From Amanita rubescens (taxonomy: Eukaryota; Basidiomycota; Agaricomycetes; Agaricales; Amanitaceae): DNA of 64,000 nucleotides. Both the position numbers and the translations under genes were made by a program. The notes beneath the pieces are model-generated. The model had not been told where the DNA came from. It made no database searches and worked only from the letters and a program-made list of their open reading frames with translations. The first letter of the stretch is position 1; each line of letters begins with the position of its first letter. The stretch covers positions 186,001-250,000 of the forward strand of contig WION01000048.1 of NCBI GenBank assembly GCA_015039365.1, given 5' to 3'. Below are positions 1 through 11,410 of the stretch, piece after piece.

Positions 1-816
1 TCACTCCGTTGTCGTTGGGTATCGAGACTCTTGGTGGTATCATGACGAAGCTTATCAACAGAAACACCACCATTCCAACGAAGAAGTCGCAAGTCTTCTC
101 CACTGCTGCTGATGGTCAAACCGCTATTGAGGTTAAGATCTTCCAAGGAGAGCGTGAGCTTGTCAGGGACAACAAGATTCTCGGCAACTTCAACCTTGTC
201 GGTATTCCACCAGCACCCAAGGGTGTGCCTCAGATTGAAATCACGTTCGACATTGATGCTGGTATGTGAAGCTTATTCGGACTACTGCGTTGCTGAGCTC
301 GATTTAGATGGTATTGTCCACGTTACTGCGAAGGACAAAGCTACCGGCAAAGATCAGTCTATGACCATTGCTTCATCGTCTGGCCTCAGCGACAAGGATA
401 TTGAGAAGATGATATCCGAGTCTGAGCAATATGCTGAGACAGACAAAGCTCGTCGGGCCCTTATCGAGGAAGCTAACAAGGCGGACTCTGTTTGCTCTGA
501 CACCGAGAAGGGTATGTCCTCGCCATCTAGGAGGGAACTGTTCTGACATATCATCACAGCCATGAACGAATTCAAGGACCAACTCGATGCCACAGAAAAG
601 GAGAAAGTGACCAAGCTAGTCGCCGAGCTCCGCGAACTTGCCTCCCAGGGACAGTCTGGTGACGCGTCTGTCAGTGCCGATAACATTAGGGAGAAGGTCA
701 ATGAGACACAGCAAGCTTCACTCGGTCTTTTCCAGAAAGTGTATGAGAAGCGCGCTGCCGAGAACCAAAGCTCAAGTGAACAGACTTCTGAAACTAAAGA
801 AGAGAAGAAGGATTAA
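1..816 (+). CDS. SSC1: Mitochondrial Hsp70 (SSC1-type), 3' part
   Basis: This is the C-terminal part of a mitochondrial-type DnaK/Hsp70 chaperone, the matrix motor that pulls imported precursors through TIM23 and folds them. The 5' end lies outside the window. Reading begins in the substrate-binding domain ([12 protein letters not shown], then [19 protein letters not shown]) and continues through [20 protein letters not shown], a signature of the mitochondrial/DnaK branch. Three exons are visible: 1-261, 308-511 and 560-816, with GT-AG introns at 262-307 and 512-559. The C-terminal helical lid ends in a charged EEKKD tail instead of the cytosolic EEVD, which supports a mitochondrial rather than cytosolic or ER member. 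The upstream targeting presequence cannot be seen. Confidence 0.95.
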
Positions 817-1117
817 ACCCCTCCGCATTGCACATCTTCACTTGCATCATCACGGACTCTTGGTGTCTCATCTTCACGACCGCTCACGATCTTTCTCCTC
901 ATGGTAATATGCGCATTAGATTATCAAAAGTACCTGGCATCATCGTACACTAGCTATTCCTGGTCACTATTCCTTTTTACCCACCCCTCAGTTATTGCTT
1001 AATTTTGTCTCATATACACACAATGTAATTCATTTCAACAGGCTGGCAAACGTGTTTGGTTTAATGGTGTATTCGGAGTTTACATAATTACCCTGATCAA
1101 TCAATCGTTGCTATCGG
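817..1117. other. Intergenic gap, Hsp70 3' flank
   Basis: About 300 bases between the Hsp70 stop and the next start. The sequence is T-rich and would hold the Hsp70 3' UTR and the promoter of the next gene. I see no coding potential or clear TATA box. Confidence 0.5.
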
Positions 1118-2777
1118 ATGCCTCAGTTGCTAGACTTGCCTGCAGAGACTTTATTGCAGGTTGTCCAATTCCTGGAGGTTGAAGATGCTGTTTCGTTCTC
1201 ATTAGTGAGTCGAAGTCAACGCTGAGCATATCCAGACCTCACGTCAGTGCTAAACTAGGCATCTCGCGTTATATACAACTTACTAACCTATGAGCGCGCC
1301 TTTCTGGCCGGAACGCTTAGTTTGACTCGGGAAACCCGTCCTATACCATGCGCTCCACATGAAGATATTACCCAGTATGATGCCCATGCCCTCCGACAGT
1401 TCCTCCGCCACTTCATTCGTCTTAACCGCAACTGGCAGCACGACAAGCCCCGAATTATGGGACCTGTTAAAGGGTTAAAAACAGAGAAAGGCTTGGATAT
1501 GCTAGGCCAAATTCCGGGGACTAACTATGTAATCACCCACTCGATCCCCAAGTCCGCAATGGCATTGTGGTCGACGGAGAGCGGCGAAAAAGTCTGTTCT
1601 GTCCCTTGCCATAAACGCTTGCTAGACATCTCGACTGCTTGGACCGAAGAAGGGAAATTTACCCTCGCACTGCTCACTGATTCCGAGGAAATTGGCTATC
1701 CGTAAGTTGCCACTGCACAATTGAATGAATATGATATCCTAATTAGTATATTTAATTTCAGGACAGGCATTCAAGTCCTCACCGTGGACTATGGCGGGCC
1801 GAAGGTTACCATGAATATTAGTTGGTCAAAACAACCCTTACTCGAACAAGCTGGACCCAGTCGGTTCCGGGCTATTTTCCTGAATGCAGAAGTGGTCGGT
1901 GCATTGTATATGCCAGTGACCGATAATAATACGGAGAATATACCACCGCTCTTGCATGTATATGCGTTCAATCGGGTGACTGGAAGAGAAACGGACATTT
2001 GCGTCATTTCGAGTCTCATCCACGTAAGTCCCGAGCGCCGGTCTCATTCACGCTGCGTACTTACGGTTTGATTTACAGGAGATGTGGGAAAATGTCGAGA
2101 TCGGGACTTCCTTTTGGAATGGCAACTTGTATATCCATTCTGAATACGACAGCGATAGCTTTCAGCAATGGGTACTCAGGGAGCTGCTTCCATATGACAA
2201 TAATGTCATTCCCGCGGTTCAGACGTGTTATAGCCTCTGTGCGTCCGTTGAGCATCCAGCCGACATGGGGTGCGGACTCGGAGAAAACGTCTCGAACGTG
2301 GAGTCGGAAGGCATTCTCACTACGCGGTCTGAATATGGAGTTGTTGCCTTGGCCATCCACACCATTACAGTCCAAGGGTCTCACCAGTTTACGTTGATAA
2401 ATTTCTGGGTTATCGACGATGCTTCGCTGACGAAGGCTCGCCGGGAGTTCGATCGTCTCCCTTTTCCATCACTCTATCCTAGTGTTATAATTCCGGGGAC
2501 GATCAAGGGATCCAACCTGTCAACTTGGTACCTTTGCCATGCATCGAACAGCGGGACCTATGTCATACTTCTTTCTAATATTGAAGAAGCTCTGGAGACC
2601 AGGCTTCAGATGGTACACTTTAAATTGCCATGCCGGCGTTTCACTGTGCATACCATAGAAGTACCACCATTCGTGAAGTTGGATCTCATCACCGGTTTCG
2701 TGGTTGACGAGTGCCGCGGAACGGTAACGTTATGTCAAGCAGAGAACGGCGAAATGTTCCGGTTAAACTTTGCTTGA
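1118..2777 (+). CDS. F-box-like protein, 496 aa
   Basis: Four exons (1118-1204, 1259-1701, 1762-2023, 2079-2777) join in frame to 496 codons plus stop. The N-terminus MPQLLDLPAETLLQVVQFL is a typical F-box opening: LPxE followed by hydrophobic helices, then VEDAVSFSLASR. The remainder is an unrecognised beta-rich region of the kind seen in many agaricomycete F-box proteins. By family such proteins bind Skp1 through the F-box and present substrates to an SCF ubiquitin ligase; the substrate here is unknown. The splice phases agree at all three introns, so the model is probably right. It is not closely similar to the other F-box genes of the window. Confidence 0.8.
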
Positions 2778-3030
2778 CAGGGTATAATAGTCGCGACAAG
2801 CATGAAAATTTGGTACTAGGAACATTTTGTACGCTTCAATATCGTGAATTCATTCATGGTGTTTCAATGATACTTGGTTCCCCGCCTGCAGCCCACATAA
2901 CACGCTCTGTGTTGGCAAGTTCCCGTGGTTATAACAAGTGCAATACATGCTGTGATCACTAGATGTCACTTTTAATTGCTTTGATACCAATAGGGGTTTC
3001 CAACTTGAGGGTAGTCGGACGGAAAGTCAT

Positions 3031-3805
3031 CTACTGCCGTTCCAAAGGCTGGAAGCGGGTATAATATTGTTTTGTGTACGATTCGACGACCTCTTGCGTA
3101 GATTCAGGAAGATCCTCGACAAAACAGCCTATCCAATGAGCAAAAATCCTATTTGGTACTTGTGTTTGCCTACCTGGTGAACCGGCGAACAGCGCCAGTG
3201 CTGGAACAACCGTATTTGGGGGAATAATGGTGTTATCCGCAATTTTCGCGCAATCCTTAATTATGGTGAATTTGCCCTGCCCGCAAGTCAATGCGTCGAA
3301 AGTTACTAGCAAAAGAATCATACAATAATGCAATTCTTCCCTATTTCGACATGATTTCCAATGGTAGCTGCTTCGACGACACTGTTGGCGCCGATATGGA
3401 CATAATCGCCAATCTTCATTGGATAGTAGTTGAACGCGCCCCGGTATGTCTTATATGGAGGCCTGTAATCATTCATGGACATGACCTTGGCATCGAGAAG
3501 CGAGTTAAGTGTACGAACCTCATGATACATCCTTCACCTATCAGGCAATATCTTCCGAGCGATATCACGACTGCATGACCTGGACCTGACCTTCTCAGGT
3601 CTCCACGGATGATAGCACCACTAGCGATGACAGTTTTGCCACCTAGAATAATATTTTGAGGACCGGCGATGGTAGCACGTCGTGAAACTTTATTGCCAGT
3701 ATCCTGAACAATTCTGAAGAAGGTTAGTATTTGTAACCAAAAAAAGTTGAAGAGTCTGACCGTTTCTATGAATTCGGCTGTTGAGTAATAAATGGGAGGA
3801 TCCAT
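3031..3805 (-). CDS. DCTN5: Dynactin subunit 5 (p25)
   Basis: A 189-aa protein from five exons (3805-3761, 3703-3519, 3462-3324, 3276-3174, 3128-3031), total 570 nt. It has the hexapeptide left-handed beta-helix of dynactin p25: [45 protein letters not shown] and [20 protein letters not shown]. The pointed-end dynactin complex links dynein to cargo such as early endosomes, which fungi need for hyphal transport. Length and domain order match the family (about 180-190 aa). The start [15 protein letters not shown] aligns with the usual short N-terminus; an in-frame upstream Met would add about 24 residues. The start lies only 42 bp from that of the divergent TMEM70-like gene. Confidence 0.93.
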
Positions 3806-3847
3806 GATGGACTCCGCGTCTGCACTTGTTGACCCAACCCATCCGCT
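3806..3847. promoter_or_regulatory. Very short divergent promoter region
   Basis: Only 42 bp separate the predicted ATGs of dynactin p25 (-) and the TMEM70-like gene (+). The core promoter of each gene must therefore overlap the coding region or 5' UTR of the other, or one start codon is misplaced. Confidence 0.5.
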
Positions 3848-4730
3848 ATGCTCCCGCGCGGCCATGTAGGGTCCATTATCCTCCGCCACTGTTCACAACG
3901 GCCACTATTCACTCGGACCTTTTCCAATGTCCTAGTACATCACAAAACAAACCGCTCTCTATTTCAGCGATGTGGCACACGCCTGATATCCACTGCGGGC
4001 GAAAGGAAACTTGAGGATCCAAGCTCTCTAAATCCCTCTTCGTCATCCAACCCCAGCGATACCTCTATCTATCATGGCCCTCTAGCAAAAACATTTAAAA
4101 AGCTGAAGCTATTCTCACTTGCTTCCCTTTCGCTTTCCATCACGCTGGCGCCATTTATGTTTCTGGTCGAAGCCAACCTTCCAGCATCAGCGCGCATTGC
4201 ACTTGCTTCCATAGCCATTGGGACATCTGGCCTTAGTACAGCATTAGTTGGATGGTGCGGAAAGCCTTACGTGAAGACTTTGAAGCGTCTGAAGACAAGC
4301 GAAGGCGCTGAGGGCCTTGAATTGATCACCTACACTCTATTCATGATGCCAAGAGTAACTCGAGTAAGTCGCAAGAAAAAGAAAAAAAGTATAACGTTAA
4401 CTATTGTTTACAGGTGTACGACCCATACTTCTTAATCGAAACAAAACGGCCTTTCGCGAAATGGGAACTTGCGCGGGAGCTCCCCCTTCCACCCGATAGA
4501 ACTATCGAATCCATCACTCCGGGAAAAGAAGAGACGGTGGCGGAGACATTGGACATCGACGGAAATATCCTGGGCCGTTGGCTGGTTCAATGGGACGAAA
4601 ACGGGCGAGGGAGATGTCATCAAGCTGGGACGGTAGTGAGGTACGTTTGCCACTTAATAGTTTGTGTCAGAAATGAGAAATGTTGCAATTTTCCAGATTT
4701 TTCAACGTACACGAGGAGCTTCTCCAGTAA
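3848..4730 (+). CDS. TMEM70-like mitochondrial inner-membrane protein
   Basis: A 258-aa protein from three exons (3848-4363, 4414-4640, 4697-4730). The first about 70 residues are Arg/Ser-rich without acidic clusters, as expected of a mitochondrial presequence. YHGPLAKTFKKLKLFSLASL introduces two hydrophobic segments (roughly residues 83-105 and 113-133) separated by a short loop, followed by GWCGKPYVKTLKRLK and a soluble C-terminal domain with a conserved-looking VYDPYFLIETKRPFAKWELA block. This order fits the TMEM70/TMEM186 family; TMEM70 assists assembly of respiratory complexes, notably ATP synthase. The family assignment rests on pattern recognition only; function in fungi is inferred. 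Confidence 0.75.
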
Positions 4731-4966
4731 TTGCGGTGGATTAAACGCTATTTTAGAGCATACTAACTCTCATTCTCTTCTGGAACCTGTGTTCTTTCAC
4801 GCCATGGTCTGTACTTCCTTCCCTCTTCGGTTATAAGAGACCGTGAATAATATTGCATACTGATGCTTAACAATACATAAGAAGTGGTGTATATCCCCCA
4901 CATATGTCCATTGTATGCTTCTATAGATCACTGGTATGACGTTTGGGTATCACTTCAAACAAAATG

Positions 4967-7363
4967 TCACAATTTCGCCTTAAGAATCCTTAGGGTTGCA
5001 TGTTGTAAACCTTGATCTGCGAGAAATCAATGATTGTGGCTGCAATACAACGCTTGGGTACTCACAGTTGTTATCGTATAGTCTGTCACCGGGCACGGCA
5101 ACGATATGAGAGTGGATGTTAGAAGCATCAACCATCTCGGGAACAACATCCTTGATTGTCCTCGCTCCAAGAAGGCGCATGTTCATCTCGAACTCATCCT
5201 TGAGAAGCCATAAGGTGGGACGACAAACATAAAGCGCATTTTACTCACGTGCAAAATCTGCAGTGCCTTGTCAACACCCTCTTGTCCGTAGGCAGAAAAT
5301 GCATACAAGAATGGTCGCCCGATGCCAACTGTACGCTATTTAGCACTTTGCCTCCAAGAAACCAAAGGAACTAACCAGCAGTAGCACCGAGGGCGACGGC
5401 TTTCAAAACATCCGTAGCTCTTCGGACACCCCCATCCACAAAGAGTTGGAACTTTTCATTGGGGAACTTGAGGCCTCTCTTCTCCTTTAACTTGTCAACA
5501 ACCTCCACCAAAACTTCTATTCCAGAGCGCGCAAAGTCCAGTTGGCGGCCGCCATGATTGGACAGGACGACTCCTGCTAGCCCTCGATCATATGCTTCGA
5601 GAGCATCCTGCACACGTTTAATAGATCATTAGTGATGATGTAACGAATGTACTATGGCGAGCACTGACCTCCCAGCATTGAACTCCCTTCAGAATCAAAG
5701 GTACTATGCTCCGCGTTAGGCGTTATCATACAACGACGGGGGGATACTCACTGTTAGTTACACTTCTAAACCAACCAAGATCATTCCAGTCGAGACCTGG
5801 GTCAATGAAGGACTATCGTCGCGGTTACAATCTATTTGAAACCACATGATAAAACACTTGCGCTTATAGCTCTTGCTGCTCCTTGAGATCTGTCGACGTC
5901 CTCAGAGCCTGCTTTCGTAACCTCCGAAGGATCGTCAGCTTCGAACTTCATTCTCATGTCCTAGATCATCGGACTCAGCGTACGAAAATGTTTTAGTTAC
6001 AATGAAGTCAATACCTTTTCACGTCGGCCAAGTTGTGGTGCATCCACGGTGATGAATAATGCTTTGATCCCGCGCTGCTCAGCATGCTGTATTATCCTTT
6101 TGGTAATTTCTCTATCCTTATTGACGTATCTAACGCAAATCGATGAAAAGTTCGCTCGCTTTCGACATTACTTACAGTTGAAGAAATTGGACTTGTCCTG
6201 GTTGAGCAGCGTCAACGATTTCGTTGAAGGAACAGGAGGCAAGTGTCGGTATCTTCCAAAAATCAATGGCTTTCTAGCATTGGGAAGGACAAATATCACC
6301 ATTTGTATAACGCCATGCTTAGCTGCAGCCCGCGTCAAATTCAGTTCTCCATCTGGATGTCCTAGTTTCCCCAGCGCAGTCGCAGTCTAGGATCGTTAGG
6401 ATTCTTTTCATGGGCGAAGATGTGTACTCGTACAATGTACACCGGCATGCTAGACTTGTAGCCAAGGATCGTTGTTGACCAATCTACATTGGCAACGTTG
6501 CGGAGTATGCGAGGTCTAAACCATATCCTGCCAGACGGTCAGCAGCAGTCACCGTAAAACTGCACACAACTACCTGTGGTATGCAAGATGATTTTCCCTG
6601 TTTGTAATCTCGTCGTCCGCAGCTGATGAATAATAAGCCCATGCTTTCTCCGCCATGACCAGTTTTGCAATCGCCTACGGAGGGATAAATAACACGGACT
6701 GCGCAGTGGGATATACTATCACCTCAAAATCATGAAGGTTAAGGATTTCATCAAGAGGTGGCCTTGCAGACATTCGCTCTTGTCGAGCTTTCTCTTGGTC
6801 CGTAATAACCAGCTCGACTTTTTCGACAGTCTCTGGGTCAACCGGGCCTAGACTTTGCAAGCGTAAGTAATACATTTATTTACCAATGCCTTGTATGATG
6901 CTTACTGTTTCTCAGGAGGAAGATTGTTGGTTATAGCATCGGGTGGGTGGATTGGGTCATACTCCCGCCTGTGCCAACAAGTTGAACGTTTGTTAGTTGT
7001 TGAGCGCGTTTGCTTACGTTGCATCTTTTCCAGCGTATTTAAGTATAATCCTGCTTCCACCTAGACACAAAATCAACTCCTTTCTTCGTTGGAATCCAGC
7101 TGCTCTTACCTGGGTGGTCTACAGGTCACGTTGTTAATAGATCAAGTTTGGGCTAATTCAAGTCGAAACTCACCATCGAGAAAGTCCGTTACATCATAAA
7201 CCTTGCCTAAAATAATGTATGTTAATCGAAACGCAAGCGTTTCATGATCCAGCTGAGGCCAAAGAGCTAATTACTCACCGTGAACGATAATCCAACAACT
7301 GTCCCGGCTGCTGTGCTCCGCAACTTCCTTCCCTGATATAATTCTTTGGTTTCGGCCAGCCAT
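4967..7363 (-). CDS. CYB2: L-lactate dehydrogenase (cytochrome b2 type)
   Basis: A heme/FMN 2-hydroxy-acid dehydrogenase spread over many short exons. The start MAGRNQRIISGKEVAEHSSR leads directly into a cytochrome b5 domain with the heme-ligand HPGG core; this core is assembled across a 9-nt microexon (7110-7118). A linker follows, then the FMN TIM barrel: LFVNKDREITKRII, GVVLSNHGGRQLDFARSG (catalytic histidine), FVDGGVRRATDVLKAVALGA (FMN-binding Arg) and IGRPFLYAFSAYG. It oxidises L-lactate to pyruvate. No mitochondrial presequence precedes the b5 domain. With the last intron at 5017-5065 the protein ends in AKL, a peroxisomal PTS1-like tripeptide; an alternative acceptor gives a different tail. 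Other 2-hydroxy acids (glycolate, mandelate) are possible substrates. Confidence 0.88.
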
Positions 7364-7889
7364 AATTATTCCTTGATAAAACTAGGAATCCGTGAAGAGA
7401 TAGAGCGCTCAGGCCGTTGGATGAAGGAAGCATCTGAGCGTGTGGGGGAGCGCTCTATAAATAATCGTAAGTGTGCCATCGGCCCGGTTAATGCGGAACG
7501 GAGCGGCTCACCGCGTGGATCGCCGACGCGCCATTCCGCTTGCCTCAACATCAACGCCGGTCACGAGTTGCGTAAGTATAAGTACTTTATCGCGAAGTGT
7601 TCTGGGCCGAGAGGACGTGGATATTCGAGGTCCATCACGTCGATTGAATCCTGCAAAATTGCTTATCTCAAGAAACCGGCGGAGACGAGGAAGCAGGACT
7701 ACGCTATAATTAGCCAGCTCACTACGGACATATTATCATCCGCGCGAAGCCTTGCTTAACTATTGCCGCCTCTACAGCCTGACGTAGCGGGACACGAGCA
7801 TCTGACTTTACAACTTTATATACATTGTACACAATTTGCAAACCTTCCGAAAAGATCACCGCCGCCACATGCCACAACGACTTCAGGCT
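7364..7889. other. Intergenic gap upstream of CYB2
   Basis: About 525 bases between the CYB2 start and the end of the next minus-strand gene. It should hold the CYB2 promoter and the F-box gene terminator. The open frames here have no family features and I treat them as chance. Confidence 0.4.
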
Positions 7890-9563
7890 TCATGTGTATG
7901 CTAATATGTTGGAAGATACATAACCATTGTAAAGCCACATATGATCCTCATCCACAAAGTCCTCCGGGGGGGCATAATAAGACATCCAAAGCGGCCTCTC
8001 GACGAGATCTATGGCATTCGAGGAGCTGGTTTGGCAATCCCACAGTCGTCCATTATGGCCAATAAATCGTAGCTGAGGATTGTCAGCTGCAATCTCCGTG
8101 GGTACGAACAATAGATGGAAGTTGTAGTCTGTTAGATTGACGTAGGTGAGGTGTTTCAATTCTCCCAACCTGTTGACCTAATAATGAAGAAGTCAGCGCA
8201 CATTACAAATACAAAGGCAGAGAACTGGACGTACAACTGTCTGACTATATTCAAAAAATGTATAACTTGCAGCTGGCAATTCAGCATGAAGTGCCTTTAA
8301 GTTTCGTGGTAGGAAATCGATGAGTTGAAGGGGTGCAGTTTGGGGTGTGTGCGAGATATCTGGAACCAATAAATGACATGGATTCAAACCTAGAACGCAG
8401 AGGTTTGGCAATTCTAGAATCAGCGAGAATATGAGTCGAGAGTAGGTAGGGTTATTTAATTGTCCGGATTCCAGATACAGCCGTCGGAGGTTTCGTCGTT
8501 TGCTTATGAAGCCAACGAGATCAGGAATTATGCTTGGCGATGAATCCACCTCATGGCTTAGGTGAAGCCTCAACGAGACGAGGTTCGGGAGGGCGTCAGC
8601 ACTACGAGGTAGTGATTTCATCATCTCCGCCTCACGATCTATAGAGTTGCGTTGCAGCGACAAAGACTCTAGGCATCTTGCGCTATTCAAAGCAGAGTTT
8701 AAGGCAGGGGAGAGCTGGCCAGATTCTGGGTCGCACAATATGTGAATGTGCGTCAGATTATCGAATAGATGGGCTGGCACTGCTTCGTAAAGATTGGACG
8801 GTAGGGTTAACATCCGCAGTGCCCCTGTGTTCAGCGACAACGCCTCTCGTATACCATCAGCTTCAAAATTCCACGAGTTTACATGCACAACGGCCTCGCG
8901 CAGGTGTCGTAGGTGAGCAAGGGACGTCCCCGACCTAGGCTTACTTTTGCATTTTCCTGTCAACGATCTAGATGTAAACCTATCCGCATAATTACATACC
9001 TATATGAGATCAATGATGACAGATCAGACGTTAGGCTTTCCGCGATGATGGGGGGCAACTCTAGCCAATCAGAAAACCAACGAAATGCGCGTAAGCGAGG
9101 TAGCTTGCGAAGAGCATTTGCTATGCATACTATGATTTTCAAATCAGACCGACAGCAGCCCTATGACACGATACTTACAGCATTCGAAGATAGCATTCGA
9201 AGAGCGGAGAGCATAGACATTCATCACGCGGACAAGGGAGGCGAAGCTTGAGTCACGAGTGATATGATCAAGTATCTCCCAAGATTTGACCGCAAGTCGC
9301 TCCGCCTTTTCATAGTAAATTTTTTCTCGTTCCAGACACTCACGAGTAGATGACCCCCCAGAAGACAACGAGAACAGGGTGACACCGTGTTTTTCCATAG
9401 TACCATCAACGATGAAAACTCTGAGTGAAGAGAAAAGCAATGGGGACGCAATGTCGTCAAAGGTATGACAAACGAGGCGCAGCCGCATCCAGTCGTGGTA
9501 ATCTAGGATGCGAAATGTTTTCGTCCATAGTTCAGGATATAGTTCTGGTCGAGCGGATTGCAT
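7890..9563 (-). CDS. F-box/LRR protein A, 511 aa
   Basis: Four exons (9563-9179, 9129-9000, 8967-8235, 8177-7890) sum to 1536 nt and stay in frame. The N-terminus has a degenerate F-box, PELYPELWTKTFRILDYHDW followed by RLRLVCHTFDDIASPLLFSS. From about residue 170 there are irregular leucine-rich repeats (LRHLREAVVHV, LTHIHILC, LVSLRLHLSHEVD, RRNLRRLYLESGQL, LPNLCVLGLNPCHLL). By family it would be an SCF substrate receptor. Intron 2 is only 32 nt (8968-8999). It is a tandem paralogue of the gene 123 bp upstream: exon borders fall at equivalent positions and the C-terminal PEDFxDEDHxW motif is shared. Confidence 0.85.
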
Positions 9564-9685
9564 ATGATTGTTTGTGCAACACAGCCATCAAAAGTGTCAT
9601 CTCATTTACTCGGTGCCAGTCTGCATATGGAGTAAAGTCCAAATTGTCCCAAGTTTCTGATATGACTATGAATTACTACACTGTT

Positions 9686-11309
9686 TTACTGCACTGGCAG
9701 AGAAATATCTATACATCTCAAAGCTTGAGATATGCTATGGGGCCACCAGTGATCTTCGTCTTCAAAGTCCTCTGGAAGGGCGAGGCTACACTTCCAAGTT
9801 GGCCATCTGGTGATGGAAATGCCAGTTCGCACATCGTAAACATCACCATTCAAACCAAGCAGTTGTAGATGTGGATTGTCTGCTACAAGCTCTGCAGGTT
9901 CGAACGGTAGGAGCTGGCACGGACCCGCTACACTGAGATTGAGGTAAGTGAGGTGATCAAAAATTCCTAACCCACGGAGCTTTGGAATGATTAGTCCATC
10001 TCACAAATCTTCAAAGAAAAGCATAGTTACGGTCGCTAGGCTAAGTTCAGAAAGCGGCGCCTCTTCTAATTTGGCATGGAACGCCTTCAATCTCGGTGGC
10101 AGGATGTCGAACAAAGAACACTGAAAGTTCTCCGTCGGGCTAGGAAAACACGGGTCTAAGCCCAGGACCCGAAGATTTGGGAGTTGCTTGAACAGTAAAA
10201 ATAATTTCCGATGGCAGTCGCTAGGACCATTCAATGGTTGTGCGTATTCCAAGTATAGTCTCTGAAGTTTCCGTCGTTCGTGTAAGAAATGAAAAAGGCG
10301 ATCCTCATCTGAAGTTGACACCTGCTGGTGGAAACGAAGTTGTAACGAGACAAGATTAGTAAGGGCACTACCGTTATCATGCAGTGCCGCAATTATCTCC
10401 CTTTCCTGGTCCGTAGAGCCAAACGGCAAAGAAAGAGATTTGAGATGTGCAGTATGGCGCAGAGCGAAATTCAGATCCAGTCCTGCTTTCCCAAGATAGT
10501 CCATGTGGAGGTCCGTTAGATTATCGAAGAGTCGAATGGGCAGCAAAGCCCACAAATCAGACGGCAGAGAAACCCTTCGCAACTCATTGGTGTTGTTCGC
10601 CATTACGTCTCGAAATACGTCTTGGAGAGACGATAGAGAAGCATGGATGACGAGCTCACGTAGGTGTCGCAGACGGCTAAGGAATGCTAAAGTCTCGTGC
10701 GAACTGTAAAATAACATTAGCTCTGGAAGAACTTGAAGTGGATGGTCTCTTCTTACCCACGAGTGACAAGCAGCGATGTCAGATGGATCGGCAGACTTTC
10801 TATGACGAAATTGGGTAGATGCGCGCTTCCGGAGAGCCAGCGAAAAGTGCTTAAACGAGGCAATTTTCGGATTGCATTTCCCAAACATACTGAAGAATAT
10901 TAGACCTAAAGGGCCTCAATAAAAGTTGCAACAGCTTACGGCGCTCGAAAATCCCGTCGGTGGTGAAAAAAGCATAGATAGTTAATGTATGGATGAGTAT
11001 GGCAAACTTTGGATTGCGAGTGAGATAATCAAGGATCTCCCAGGATCGCGTTGAAAACCGCTCTTCTTGTAAAACCACATCTTCCTCGTCGTGATAAGAC
11101 AAAGCCGGAAATTCCTCGTCAGGCAGCAAATCAAAGCAACCTTGATTGTCGAAAAGAAAGATTCTAATCGAGGAAAAGAGTAGCTTGGCGGCAATGTCGC
11201 TGAATGCGCGACAAACCTGACGGAGAAGAATCCAGTCACGACGACCCAGATTGCGAAAAGCCTCCGCCCATATTTGAAGAGGCAAGCCTGCTGGCCGACT
11301 TGATATCAT
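9686..11309 (-). CDS. F-box/LRR protein B, 489 aa
   Basis: Four exons (11309-10940, 10889-10757, 10703-10031, 9979-9686) sum to 1470 nt in frame. The start MISSRPAGLPLQIWAEAF aligns with that of protein A, so I prefer it to the in-frame Met 13 codons upstream. The F-box is followed by RDWILLRQVCRAFSDIAAKL, a region ending YLTRNPKFAILIHTL, and leucine-rich repeats (LRHLRELVIHASL, LTDLHMDYLGK, LVSLQLRFHQQVS, RKLQRLYLEYAQ, LPNLRVLGLDPCF). All three introns match those of protein A in position and phase, so the pair arose by tandem duplication. By family it is a predicted SCF adaptor; the target is unknown. Confidence 0.85.
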
Positions 11310-11410
11310 AGCTATAGGCCAGGTGCATAGCCACCGGAACCTGGCCAAGTTATATTAGTAATTTCTCGTTATTATCTACGCCATACTACTATTCCACCCC
11401 GGCGTAACCA

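Noticed and set aside
7346..7759. 137-codon plus-strand frame overlapping the CYB2 start.
   Set aside because: Antisense to a well-supported gene start and promoter; no domain features.
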